64,000 nucleotides of DNA from Ohtaekwangia koreensis (lineage in GTDB: Bacteria; Bacteroidota; Bacteroidia; Cytophagales; Cyclobacteriaceae), in NCBI RefSeq assembly GCF_900167975.1, contig NZ_FUZU01000004.1:744001-808000 (forward strand). Direction: 5' to 3'. Under the pieces are notes generated by a model. That model did no database searches and was not told the DNA's origin. It worked only from the letters and a program-made list of their open reading frames with translations. A program made the position numbers and the translations under genes. Shown in pieces: positions 27,398 through 36,191 of the stretch. Position 1 is the stretch's first letter. Each line of letters starts with the position of its first letter.

Positions 27398-27426
27398 AAG
27401 ATTTCAGATTTACGGTTATATAAATG

Positions 27427-28023
27427 TCAGGGTCGCAACGCTTTTATCACCAGCTTCAATGTCATGTTCATCATCTTTTCGTCAAGCACGAATTTCTCAC
27501 GATTGCTGTGCAAACCTTTTCCTGATATATGAGTCTTTACGAGCTGATATAGCGGAGAGAAGGCAACGGACCAGTAAATTTCAAATGGAAGTTTTACAAG
27601 TTCTTTTCGCTTGATTGCATTATGCGCAAACTTTCCCATCATCTCAATGAAGTTGCTGTCCATCTTTGTAAGAGCGACATTGTGATAGGGAGAATATTTT
27701 ATCTGTTCCATAAAATGCATACTCATCGGATTTTCAATGAGAAACTTTGCGCGGTTCATCCATTGTACTCTTAATCCTTCCTCGAAAGAGGCGTTAGGAT
27801 CAAAGTTTTTTAGAATAGCGTCTACCATTTTTTTCATCTCTGCGATCCATAGCTGCAGGATCAAATCATCCCGGTCTTTAAAGTAGATATAGATGGTTGC
27901 CGGTGAAACGCCAGCTGCTTTTGCCAGCTTTTGCATACTCAATCCGTCAAACCCTTTCTCTACAATCATCTGGATCGCCTTCTGGCGGATCGCTAATTCC
28001 TTACTTTCGTCCCGTGTTCGCAT
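27427..28023 (-). CDS. TetR/AcrR-family repressor
   Basis: The 198-residue regulator has an N-terminal HTH at about 20-60 (GFDGLSMQKLAKAAGVSPATIYIYFKDRDDL split over the recognition helix SPATIYIYF). The C-terminal part is an all-helical ligand domain. It probably represses its own operon with the HMA-like and MFS genes. A perfect 26-bp palindrome lies 12 bp upstream of its start. The inducing ligand is unknown. Confidence 0.92.
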   Translation of the reverse strand: MRTRDESKELAIRQKAIQMIVEKGFDGLSMQKLAKAAGVSPATIYIYFKDRDDLILQLWIAEMKKMVDAILKNFDPNASFEEGLRVQWMNRAKFLIENPMSMHFMEQIKYSPYHNVALTKMDSNFIEMMGKFAHNAIKRKELVKLPFEIYWSVAFSPLYQLVKTHISGKGLHSNREKFVLDEKMMNMTLKLVIKALRP

Positions 28024-28034
28024 TCTGAAGCAAA

Positions 28035-28060
28035 TATAAATGAATGTTCATTCATTTATA
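28035..28060. promoter_or_regulatory. Perfect palindromic operator before the tetR gene
   Basis: Arms TATAAATGAATG and CATTCATTTATA, 12 bp each and perfectly complementary, are separated by TT. The length and position are typical of TetR-family operators, and the core TGAATG-TT-CATTCA is a common form. Confidence 0.8.
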
Positions 28061-28151
28061 AAAAACTCCCGACTTTTTTTACTTATCGGGGCTTCAGATC
28101 ACGGCACAACCTTCCATCAAAGTATGTGTCGTATGTTGCCGAACATTATTT

Positions 28152-28159
28152 TATCTTCA
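28152..28159 (+). promoter_or_regulatory. Possible -7 promoter box for the NIPSNAP gene
   Basis: TATCTTCA resembles TAnnTTTG and lies 26 bp before the ATG at 28186. A TTG is 13 bp upstream, shorter than the usual spacing. Confidence 0.25.
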
Positions 28160-28185
28160 CTTGAAATACAACCAAATAAAAAAAT

Positions 28186-28962
28186 ATGAAGTTCTTTAAA
28201 GTAATGGTGCTGGTGCTTGCGGCAGTCTCCTTTAGCTATGCTGCTCCACCCAAGCGCGAGTTTTATGAAATCAAAATCTATGAAATCACAGGTGCTGATC
28301 AGGAAAAACAAATTGATGCGTATCTGAAAGATGCCTACCTCCCAGCGCTTCACCGTGCGGGTATACGTAACGTTGGGGTGTTCAAGCCTGTCCAAAAAGA
28401 CACTGCTTATTTTGGGAAAAGAATTTATGTACTAACACCGTTCTCATCACTCGAACAGTTTACGACTCTTCCCGATGTTCTTCAAAAAGACAAGCTATAT
28501 CTCGCTGCCGGTAAAAACTATATAGATGCTCCCTATAATATTCCGCCTTTCGCGAGGCTGCAATCTATATTGTTACGAGCATTCAGCTATATGCCCAAGC
28601 TTGAGACTCCAGCATTAGCCGGCCCAAAGGCAGATCGCATTTATGAATTGCGTAGCTATGAAGGTCACACTGAAAAGATCTATAGAAACAAAGTGCAGAT
28701 GTTTAATGAAGGTGGTGAGGTAACACTTTTCAAAAGGCTCGGCTTCAATGCTATATTTTATGGCGAGGTATTATCAGGAAACCGAATGCCGAACCTGATG
28801 TACATGACCTCTTTCGAAAACCAAACTTCACGTGACGAACACTGGAAAGCTTTCGGCAGTGATCCGGAATGGAAAAAATTATCGTCTATGCCAGAATATC
28901 AGAACAATGTTGCCAAGATCAATATTTACTTCCTATACCCTACCGAGTATTCTGACATTTAA
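28186..28962 (+). CDS. Secreted NIPSNAP-family protein
   Basis: The 258-residue protein has a signal peptide (about 1-20, ending SYAAPP). Two NIPSNAP-like ferredoxin-fold repeats follow: REFYEIKIYEI with YLKDAYLPALHRAGIRNVGVF, and RIYELRSYEGHTEKIYRNKVQMF with LFKRLGFNAIFYGEV and NLMYMTSFENQTSRDEHW. The biochemical role of bacterial NIPSNAP proteins is not settled. It is monocistronic and ends at a strong bidirectional terminator. Confidence 0.9.
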   Translation: MKFFKVMVLVLAAVSFSYAAPPKREFYEIKIYEITGADQEKQIDAYLKDAYLPALHRAGIRNVGVFKPVQKDTAYFGKRIYVLTPFSSLEQFTTLPDVLQKDKLYLAAGKNYIDAPYNIPPFARLQSILLRAFSYMPKLETPALAGPKADRIYELRSYEGHTEKIYRNKVQMFNEGGEVTLFKRLGFNAIFYGEVLSGNRMPNLMYMTSFENQTSRDEHWKAFGSDPEWKKLSSMPEYQNNVAKINIYFLYPTEYSDI

Positions 28963-28989
28963 TCTATCAGTATATATCTGATGAAATAA

Positions 28990-29030
28990 AAAAAGGACAC
29001 TACTTCTGGTAGTGTCCTTTTTCTTTTTTT
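28990..29030. terminator. Bidirectional intrinsic terminator
   Basis: A perfect stem GGACACTAC/GTAGTGTCC with a 5-nt loop is flanked by A-runs and T-runs on both sides. It serves the convergent NIPSNAP and PRC-barrel genes. Confidence 0.92.
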
Positions 29031-29039
29031 GACAGCGAA

Positions 29040-29462
29040 TCAATAGTTTGGATATGGAGATCCCCAATACAAATTCACGTCATTGAAATAAGTATGATCG
29101 TTCGTGTCTGGCCAGTGTGTTTTATCGAAGCCAGGAGTTTGTTTCAGATACTCTTTATCACGATTCAATACGAACAATTCTTTATCAGGATCAAGGCGAA
29201 GTTCCGCAAATGGAACCGCAAATAATTTTCCGCCTATACCGAGGAATGATCCGAAATCGATCACAGCATATTCAATATGTCCATCATTCAGATTCACCAT
29301 CAGGTTGTCAATCTTTCCAAGACTTTCTCCCTGAGGGTTCTCAACGCGATCACCAATAATAGATGACGCCGTTAATCTACGAACCGGAATGTTCGCATCA
29401 GGACCTTCATGATTCAGACCTGTACGATTGTCTATTTCATAATTCTTTTCCAGGATAGCCAT
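29040..29462 (-). CDS. PRC-barrel domain protein
   Basis: The 140-residue cytosolic protein has a PRC-barrel core (ASSIIGDRVENPQGESLGKIDNLMVNL, split by DGHIEYAVIDFGSFLGIGGKLFAVP). The short C-terminal tail has ETPGF-like and NLYWGSPYPNY segments. PRC-barrel proteins are general stability or binding modules, often stress-linked. It has no clear functional partner here. Confidence 0.85.
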   Translation of the reverse strand: MAILEKNYEIDNRTGLNHEGPDANIPVRRLTASSIIGDRVENPQGESLGKIDNLMVNLNDGHIEYAVIDFGSFLGIGGKLFAVPFAELRLDPDKELFVLNRDKEYLKQTPGFDKTHWPDTNDHTYFNDVNLYWGSPYPNY

Positions 29463-29605
29463 AGTACCTCCTTTTGTTTAGTTAGACAAATGAATTCCTG
29501 AGAATAAAATAAATAACTATGCCTGTGAAGTGAGGATTTTTATAGGAGCTATAGGGTAAGGAGTGTTTTGCACGTGGTGAGTATTTTTTTACTCACGGGG
29601 AAAGC

Positions 29606-30271
29606 TTATACCAGGTTTTCTTTTACTGCTTTGTTAACCATATCGATCGCATTGTTTACGCCAAGCTTCTTCATGATGTTGAAGCGATGTGTTTCAATGG
29701 TGCGAACGCTTTTACCAGACGCTTCAGCAATTTGTTTATTCTGCTTGCCTTCTACGATCATCTGAAGAATTTCTTTTTCTTTTCGTGTGAGGCTATAGCT
29801 GTCGTCAACTTCGATAGTGGCGTCTTTACTGGTGGTGAAAGGCTTTGTATTGAGTAAACGATTTGCGAGTACATTCGAGACAGCGCCACTGAAAAACTTA
29901 TTGCCGTTATATACTTGCTTCAACGCTTTAATAAATTCAGTTTTATCAGTGTCTTTCAGCAGATAGCCATACGCACCAGCATCGAGTGCCTGCAGTACAT
30001 ATTCTTCAGAATCATGCATGGACAGTATAACAGCTTTTGTTCCAGGCGAGTATGTCCCTAGTTTTGCAGCGGCTTCCAATCCGTTCATCTCCGGCATACG
30101 TATATCCAGCACCAGTATATCCGGGTGAAGCTTGCGTGCAGTTTCCAATGCTTCTACACCATTGCCTGCTTCGCCAATCACATCGATGTCTGCATCGGAT
30201 TCGAGCATAGCCTTTATACCATTGCGGACCAGCACATGATCATCTGCTAAAACTATATTTATCTTGGTCAT
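29606..30271 (-). CDS. NarL/LuxR-family response regulator (probable nitrate response)
   Basis: The 221-residue regulator has an N-terminal receiver with acidic D10/D11, phospho-acceptor D56 (LVLDIRMPEMNG) and switch residues LSMHDS and LLKD. The C-terminal LuxR HTH reads SLTRKEKEILQMIVEGKQ and GKSVRTIETHRFNIMKKLG. The start overlaps the stop of the sensor kinase by 4 bp (ATGA), indicating translational coupling. The NarX-like sensor, adjacent nirBD, and 7-2-7 TACGTA sites before narK, the kinase and nirB make it the likely nitrate regulator. It is NarL-like by family, not proven orthologous. Confidence 0.9.
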   Translation of the reverse strand: MTKINIVLADDHVLVRNGIKAMLESDADIDVIGEAGNGVEALETARKLHPDILVLDIRMPEMNGLEAAAKLGTYSPGTKAVILSMHDSEEYVLQALDAGAYGYLLKDTDKTEFIKALKQVYNGNKFFSGAVSNVLANRLLNTKPFTTSKDATIEVDDSYSLTRKEKEILQMIVEGKQNKQIAEASGKSVRTIETHRFNIMKKLGVNNAIDMVNKAVKENLV

Positions 30272-32127
30272 ACTTCTCCTGCTGTTGCTAATGTTTTTAC
30301 GGGGCTCCGCAATATCACTGTAGTGCCTTTTCCCAAGGTTGATTTTATATCGAGGTTGCCGTTAATATACTCGGTGCGTTCATACATATTAAAGAAACCA
30401 CGCCCAGACTCTATATTTACACTTCTTGCTTCCACCAGCTTTTCATCAAAACCATTTCCATTATCCGTTACGGAAATCAGAAGGTCAAGCTCGGTCATTT
30501 GTAATGTCACCTCAATCCGCGAAGCGCCTGAATATTTAATAGCGTTATTTATAGCTTCCTGTATAATTCGAAATATATTGTTTTCCACTTTTTGAGGGAG
30601 ACGAAAACTGGTATCACCTTCCATCGAGTATACCAATTCAATATCGGTAAGCTTACCGATCTCACGAATGAATACATTTAATGCCGCAGGCAAACCATAA
30701 TCACCAAGCACAGTAGGCTTCAGATTAAACGTTACTCTTCTTACTTCTTTAATTACCTGATTGATGAGTTGCTGAATCTCAGACAATTTATTCTGCGCAA
30801 CGTTCTCATCTTTTTTGAGATCGATCGATTCAATCTGGAATTTAAGTGAAGTGAGCATCTGTCCTATACCATCATGTATATCCATCGCCAGACGCTTGCG
30901 TTCTTCCTCTTGTCCTTCCAGGATTAACACCGAGCGAAACTTCTGCTGATTGATTTTTCTCTCAATCTCCGCTTTACTTTTCGCGCGTATATTTTGCTCA
31001 GCCAGTTTTTGTAGTGTTATGTCTGAACCGAGCACGAGCCACTCTTCTACTTCTGTCAGTTCATTCAGTGCAGGCACAATCATAACATCAACCCATCGAT
31101 CTTTACCATTTTTATCCTGGTATCGAATTATACCCTGCCATGAATGGCCATCCGAAAGCAAGTCTATCACTTCTTCCATCCATTCATCATTCAACCTTGA
31201 ATTTAAAAACAGGTCTTTCAAGGGAACGGATTTCGTTGTCAGTGTGCTGCCGGTTAACTCACTATAGAGATCGGATATAAAAATTACATTTCCGCCACGG
31301 TCAGTCTTCGCATAGATCTTGGGAGTCTCCATGGGAACGTTGACATGCGATAATTCTTCGTACGATTTTTCGAGTGAACCATATAGGGCTCCGATTTCCT
31401 TCGAGAGTTTCTTCGCGTTCTTTTCAGACGCGATCAACTGGTTAACCGTTTTATTTACTTGTACTGCTGTAGGCCTGAATACAAATAGAATTTCAAGTAT
31501 AATTACGACAATAGAAATAATGAGTAAAACATATTCGAGTGTGCTTAGTCTGTGAATCTTCAGCTTCGCTTCATGATCATATTGGAATACAATCAGGTTC
31601 ATGCCATCCAAAAATTCACGCTGGTGTTCTAATATAGTATCGATAGAGGCGCCTAATGTCTCATACGATACATCAGGGTCTTTGCTTAATTCCGTAATTA
31701 ATGTAGCGGCGCTTTGGCGTATAGCCTGGTGGTTGGCATTGATTCTGCCAAACATAGCTGCAATGGCTGCGCTGTTTTTTCCAGGGAGACGTAAACTATC
31801 ATTGCCGTTCTGTAGACCGTTGTGTGAGATTGTCCAAAGGTGAAGTGCCCCTTTCAACTCATCCAGAATTTCTACTCGCTCACTGCTGTCTTGCACAGGT
31901 TTCAATAGCAGCGCACATTTTGTAATGCGTTGACTCAACATCCGCTGACGTCCTGCTACGTTGATCACATGCGAATCACTCAACTGATTGTCAAGGTGAT
32001 TTTGAATAAGGAACTGGCCAATGATGGATACCGTAGCAATAACACTCAGCGCCATGATATACCACATGCCCAGCTTGCTGAAGCGGTTGAACTTTAACTT
32101 GCCTTCCGGATTAAATTTTAGCGTCAT
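30268..32127 (-). CDS. NarX-like nitrate sensor histidine kinase with PilJ-type sensor and PAS domain
   Basis: The 619-residue kinase has transmembrane helices at about 21-41 and 200-217 bracketing a periplasmic four-helix PilJ/NarX-type domain. Residues 54-67 (VINVAGRQRMLSQR) match the P-box by which NarX senses nitrate or nitrite. A PAS domain is at about 280-375 (IFISDLYSELTGSTL, WQGIIRYQDKNGKDRWVDVM). HisKA_3 follows (LAMDIHDGIGQ with the phospho-acceptor H), and the HATPase_c part ends with GRGFFNMYERTEYINGNLD. It is coupled to the NarL-like gene by a 4-bp overlap. TACGTA sites upstream suggest autoregulation. Confidence 0.9.
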   Translation of the reverse strand: MTLKFNPEGKLKFNRFSKLGMWYIMALSVIATVSIIGQFLIQNHLDNQLSDSHVINVAGRQRMLSQRITKCALLLKPVQDSSERVEILDELKGALHLWTISHNGLQNGNDSLRLPGKNSAAIAAMFGRINANHQAIRQSAATLITELSKDPDVSYETLGASIDTILEHQREFLDGMNLIVFQYDHEAKLKIHRLSTLEYVLLIISIVVIILEILFVFRPTAVQVNKTVNQLIASEKNAKKLSKEIGALYGSLEKSYEELSHVNVPMETPKIYAKTDRGGNVIFISDLYSELTGSTLTTKSVPLKDLFLNSRLNDEWMEEVIDLLSDGHSWQGIIRYQDKNGKDRWVDVMIVPALNELTEVEEWLVLGSDITLQKLAEQNIRAKSKAEIERKINQQKFRSVLILEGQEEERKRLAMDIHDGIGQMLTSLKFQIESIDLKKDENVAQNKLSEIQQLINQVIKEVRRVTFNLKPTVLGDYGLPAALNVFIREIGKLTDIELVYSMEGDTSFRLPQKVENNIFRIIQEAINNAIKYSGASRIEVTLQMTELDLLISVTDNGNGFDEKLVEARSVNIESGRGFFNMYERTEYINGNLDIKSTLGKGTTVILRSPVKTLATAGEV

Positions 32128-32128
32128 T

Positions 32129-32158
32129 TACGTAGGAAATTTACGTAATAAATACGGT
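32129..32158 (-). promoter_or_regulatory. TACGTA sites before the sensor kinase gene
   Basis: TACGTAG at 32129, TACGTAA at 32142 and a mismatched ATACGGT ending at 32158 (7-3-7 relative to the second site) lie directly upstream of the start at 32127. They match the sites before narK and nirB. Confidence 0.55.
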
Positions 32159-32268
32159 GAAATACTAATGCAATGTTTCCCATGCGGGAAATCAATAAAA
32201 TGAAAAATGCCAGACGATGTCGCCTGACATTCTTCTACCTAAACCTAATTTTAACAGAATGCAATTGC

Positions 32269-32652
32269 TTAGCGGGTAAATCCTATATGGACAAATCCCT
32301 CTTCAACTTTTACCGGGAAAACTGCTATACTGCACTCATCGGCATTGAGACAGTCGCCCGACTTTAATGAAAATGTTTTCTTGTGAAATGGACATGCAAC
32401 TTTGGGTTCACTTTCGTGTGAGCCAATCATACCGCGCGACAACGCCATCTGCATTTTATGCGGACAAAGATTCTGACATGCATACCATTCGTTCCGTCTT
32501 GTGAAATTGAAGACTGCGATCTGCATATCTTTATATTTCACGCAGGCTCCGCCATTCTCCGGGAAATCTTCCACACGTGCAGCCTTGAACCAAATCGAAA
32601 CTTCGCCTTCTGCAGCCGGTGTAAATGTTTTTATTTCGTTATGTAGTTCCAT
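32269..32652 (-). CDS. nirD: Nitrite reductase small subunit (Rieske-like)
   Basis: The 127-residue protein has the NirD Rieske-like fold: IWFKAARVEDFPENGGACVKY, then YACQNLCPHKMQMALSRGMIG and KVACPFHKKTFSLKSGDCL. The positions C..H and C..H are retained here (CPHK and CPFHK), so it may bind a [2Fe-2S] cluster, whereas classical NirD lacks it. With NirB it reduces nitrite to ammonium using NADH in the cytosol. It lies 23 bp downstream of nirB on the same strand. Confidence 0.93.
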   Translation of the reverse strand: MELHNEIKTFTPAAEGEVSIWFKAARVEDFPENGGACVKYKDMQIAVFNFTRRNEWYACQNLCPHKMQMALSRGMIGSHESEPKVACPFHKKTFSLKSGDCLNADECSIAVFPVKVEEGFVHIGFTR

Positions 32653-32675
32653 CGTGTTAACTATATATATACCTT

Positions 32676-35171
32676 TTATTTATTCCAATCGATCGGAGCT
32701 TTTTGTCCGCGCATATCTACATACTGAATGGTAGGATCTGTTTCTTCGGCATTAATAAAATGCTTGAACTTTGCGCGAAGCTTCGGATCTTCTACTACTT
32801 TCTTCCACTCACAATGGTAGTTTGCAATCAGTGTACCCATATCTTTTTCAAGTTCTTCACCGATGCCAAGCGAATCATTTACGATTACATCATAGAGATA
32901 TTCTAATCCGCCTTCCATTTTATTTAACCAGGTGGCGGTACGTGTCAACGGATCGGCCGTTTTTATATAGAACATCAGGAAGCGATCTATATACCGGATA
33001 CAGGTTTCGGTATCTACATCTGTTACCAACAATTTAGCGTGCTGCGGTCTCGCACCACCATTGCCGCACACATATAGGTTCCAGCCTTTATCCGTAGCGA
33101 TAATGCCAAAATCTTTTGACTGTGCTTCTGCGCATTCGCGGATACATCCGGATACTGCTCCTTTTAATTTATGCGGAGCACGCAACCCTTTATAGCGATC
33201 TTCCACATATACTGCAAATGAAACTGAATCCTGTACACCGTAGCGACACCATGTAGAACCGACACAACTTTTAATGGTACGCAATGCTTTACCATATGCG
33301 TGTCCACTTTCAAAACCTTCTGCAATAAGTTCTTCCCATATATCCGGAAGCTGATCCATGTGCGCACCAAACATATCAATCCGTTGTCCACCTGTGATTT
33401 TCGTATATAAATTATACTTCTCAGCAATGCGGCCTATAGCAGAAAGTTTTTGTGGTGTGATCTCTCCCCCGGCAATGCGTGGCACAACGGAGTAGGTACC
33501 CCCACGTTGAATGTTGGCGAGGTAACGATCATTGGAATCCTGAATGGTATCCTGGCTTACTACAAGTTCATTCCATATACTGGACATCAGCGAGGCAACG
33601 GCAGGTTTGCATACCTCACAACCGTCACCTGCGCCATGGGTATTCAAAAGCTGGTCGTAGCTTTTTATACCCTTCACTTTAATGATATCATACAACTCTT
33701 GTCTGGTGTAGTTGAAGTGTTCGCAAAGTGATTTTTTTATAGTGTGTCCAAGGGATTGCAGTGTGATTTTCAATAAGTCATTCACCATGGGTGTACATCC
33801 GCCACAACCGGTACATGCCTTTGTTGATTTTTTAATTTCGTCCAATGACTTTACACCACAGGATGTGATTTGTTCTACCAACGCGCCTTTGGTAATATTC
33901 TCGCACGAACAAATTTGTGCTGTATCCGGTAAACCTTTTACTCCGGCTGCTTCATCGTTTACTTTACCGCCTCCGCCAACGATCAACGTTTCCGGATTTT
34001 CAGGCAGTATCATTTTATTCATCACCATCTGGTGAAGTATATTATACTGGCTAGCATCTCCAATGAGAATACCGCCCAATAAATACTTACCGTCTTCCGA
34101 TATGTTGATGCGTTTATAAGTACCCTTGTGTTTGTTCTTAAAAACTATAGGTATATGTGGTGTTGCATCACAGAACGGATCTCCGAAACTTCCTACATCT
34201 ACCCCGATCAATTTTAGTTTCGTAGACATATCAAAACCAGTAAATTGTTTTGAAGTGTCATCCGTGATTTGGCGTGCTACTATATCTGCCATGTCATACC
34301 CCGGTGCCACCAATCCATATACCATATTGTTGTGTACAACGGCTTCGCCTATAGCATATATATTTTCATCGGTTGTGCGCATGTAGTTATCTACTACAAT
34401 ACCGCCACGCGGATGAACATTCAGCAACGTTGCCTTTGCCAGCTCATCGCGCGGACGGATGCCTGCAGAGATGACAAGCATCTCTATATCTAATTTTGTA
34501 TCGTCAGCAAACAACAATCCTTCGAGCTTGCCATTGCCTTCAATTTTTTTCGTGCTCTTGCCTGTATGTATAGTGATTCCTAACTGCGTGAGTTTATGCG
34601 CCAGAATTTCAGAGGCAGCATCATCGATTTGCCGGGGCATGAGGCGTGATGCAAACTCTACTACATGTGTTTCAAGTCCGAGATCCAATAATGCTTTTGC
34701 TGCTTCCAGTCCGAGAAGACCTCCGCCCATAACAGCACCGCGTTTTACCTTTTGTGCATACTCGGTGATCTGATTAAGATCTTCAATTGTACGGTATACA
34801 AATACACCATCGCGTTCAACACCTTCTATGGAAGGAACGAAGGCGCTGGAGCCCGTAGCGAGTACGAGATAATCGTATCGGTCTGACCGCCCGGTATGTG
34901 TACGAATTGTTTTATCGATCCTGTTTATTTCCGTCACCAACTCTCCGGTGTGGAGCTCAATGTTATTCTCGGAATACCATGTTGCAGGCGCCATCAACAA
35001 ATCATCTGCTGTTGAGCCAGAGAAATAACTACTCAGATGAACGCGGTCATACGCAGGTCGCGGTTCCTCTCCATATACAATGATCTCAACTGCGGCCGAA
35101 CGGTTACGTAGTTTTTCGCAAAACTTGTAACCAACCATTCCATTTCCTACTACGATGATCCTCTTCTTCAT
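32676..35171 (-). CDS. nirB: NADH-dependent assimilatory nitrite reductase large subunit
   Basis: The 831-residue protein is near the usual NirB length. An FAD/NAD(P) reductase unit comes first (IIVVGNGMVGYKFCEKL, MGGGLLGLEAAKAL). Two BFD-type [2Fe-2S] modules follow near 415-530 (CSCENITKG, CTGCGGCTPMV, CEVCKPAV). The siroheme half-domains follow, with cluster ligands in CVGSTWC and CIREC. It reduces nitrite to ammonium with NirD. Siroheme would come from CobA, encoded divergently at 35286 across a shared control region with TACGTA sites. Confidence 0.96.
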   Translation of the reverse strand: MKKRIIVVGNGMVGYKFCEKLRNRSAAVEIIVYGEEPRPAYDRVHLSSYFSGSTADDLLMAPATWYSENNIELHTGELVTEINRIDKTIRTHTGRSDRYDYLVLATGSSAFVPSIEGVERDGVFVYRTIEDLNQITEYAQKVKRGAVMGGGLLGLEAAKALLDLGLETHVVEFASRLMPRQIDDAASEILAHKLTQLGITIHTGKSTKKIEGNGKLEGLLFADDTKLDIEMLVISAGIRPRDELAKATLLNVHPRGGIVVDNYMRTTDENIYAIGEAVVHNNMVYGLVAPGYDMADIVARQITDDTSKQFTGFDMSTKLKLIGVDVGSFGDPFCDATPHIPIVFKNKHKGTYKRINISEDGKYLLGGILIGDASQYNILHQMVMNKMILPENPETLIVGGGGKVNDEAAGVKGLPDTAQICSCENITKGALVEQITSCGVKSLDEIKKSTKACTGCGGCTPMVNDLLKITLQSLGHTIKKSLCEHFNYTRQELYDIIKVKGIKSYDQLLNTHGAGDGCEVCKPAVASLMSSIWNELVVSQDTIQDSNDRYLANIQRGGTYSVVPRIAGGEITPQKLSAIGRIAEKYNLYTKITGGQRIDMFGAHMDQLPDIWEELIAEGFESGHAYGKALRTIKSCVGSTWCRYGVQDSVSFAVYVEDRYKGLRAPHKLKGAVSGCIRECAEAQSKDFGIIATDKGWNLYVCGNGGARPQHAKLLVTDVDTETCIRYIDRFLMFYIKTADPLTRTATWLNKMEGGLEYLYDVIVNDSLGIGEELEKDMGTLIANYHCEWKKVVEDPKLRAKFKHFINAEETDPTIQYVDMRGQKAPIDWNK

Positions 35172-35285
35172 TGCAATCGTTTTAAGTAATTCGAAGCCAA
35201 TTTTTAAGTAATTATACGTAAATATTCAGTACTGGCAAGCAGTTTAAAAGATAATTTACGTATTATTACGTATAAAATTTAAGTA
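35172..35285. promoter_or_regulatory. Divergent nirB-cobA control region with TACGTA pair and TTTAAGTAAT repeats
   Basis: A 7-2-7 inverted pair (TACGTAT-TA-TTACGTA) occupies 35257-35272, and a single TACGTAA is at 35215. In addition, the 10-mer TTTAAGTAAT occurs exactly three times, at 35181, 35203 and 35278, the last overlapping the cobA ATG. The TACGTA pair is a likely NarL-like site; the meaning of the 10-mers is unknown. Confidence 0.65.
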
Positions 35286-36077
35286 ATGGCTGACGTGCAG
35301 AAGACAAAGACCGTAACCATGGTAGGAGCCGGTCCTGGTGATCCCGAGTTAATCACTGTTAAAGGAGTGAAAGCGATTCAAAAGGCTGATGTCATTTTAT
35401 ATGATGCGCTGGCTTCCGAAGAGTTACTTGAATTTGCCAAGCCTTCCTGCAAACGGGTATATGTCGGAAAACGAAAGGGCAAAAAAGAATTCTCGCAGGA
35501 AGAGATCAATCAACTGATTGTATTTTATGCGCAACGCTATACGAACGTTGTTCGGCTGAAAGGTGGTGACTCTTATGTATTCGGTCGCGGCCATGAGGAA
35601 CTTGAATATGCTATGCGCCGTGGTATACATGTGGAAGTCATTCCAGGACTTTCAAGTGCACTTGCAGCGCCTGCTTCCTGTGGTATACCGTTGACAAAAC
35701 GTGGCGTTAATGAAAGTTTCTGGGTTATAACAGGTATGTTATCGTCAGGAGAAATGTCAAAAGATATAGCCCTCGCAGTACAATCGTCAGCGACTGTTGT
35801 TATACTGATGGGCATGACGCACCTCGAACAAATCGCTAAACTTTTTCAACAGGGACGATCACCTTTAGAGCCGGCCGCAGTAGTTCATCATGCGACTACC
35901 AGGAATCAAAAAGTAGTACGCGGTACAGTGAGCACAATCTATCAATTGGTACAGGAACAACAGGTCAGTTCGCCTGCTGTTATTGTCATTGGCAATGTTG
36001 TTAATGAAAGTTATTTGCTCGATGAATTTACAGAAAGGTATATACAAACCGCTTCGGTGACCTCACATCAAAAATGA
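35286..36077 (+). CDS. cobA: Uroporphyrinogen-III C-methyltransferase
   Basis: This 263-residue SUMT enzyme has the family motifs VGAGPGDPELITVKG, VVRLKGGDSYVFGRGHEE, EVIPGLSSALAAPASCGIPLTKRG and VILMGMTHLEQI. It makes precorrin-2 from uroporphyrinogen III with SAM, the first step to siroheme, the NirB cofactor. It is a stand-alone SUMT; the CysG-type oxidase/ferrochelatase part is not fused and is not in this window. It is divergent from nirB across a 114-bp control region. Confidence 0.95.
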   Translation: MADVQKTKTVTMVGAGPGDPELITVKGVKAIQKADVILYDALASEELLEFAKPSCKRVYVGKRKGKKEFSQEEINQLIVFYAQRYTNVVRLKGGDSYVFGRGHEELEYAMRRGIHVEVIPGLSSALAAPASCGIPLTKRGVNESFWVITGMLSSGEMSKDIALAVQSSATVVILMGMTHLEQIAKLFQQGRSPLEPAAVVHHATTRNQKVVRGTVSTIYQLVQEQQVSSPAVIVIGNVVNESYLLDEFTERYIQTASVTSHQK

Positions 36078-36191
36078 TGGCGTTTTGATATACCGTATCA
36101 TTCTCCTAACTTCCTCTCGCAATCGACAGTTTTGCTCCTGTTATACAGATAGCATAATTTTTATTGACCACTGGTTCTCAAACTTTTACGC

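Noticed and set aside
32269-35171. Dissimilatory nitrite reduction or denitrification
   Set aside because: NirB/NirD with CobA and a cytosolic nitrate reductase indicate assimilation; no nirK, nirS, nrfA, nap or nar structural genes are in the window.
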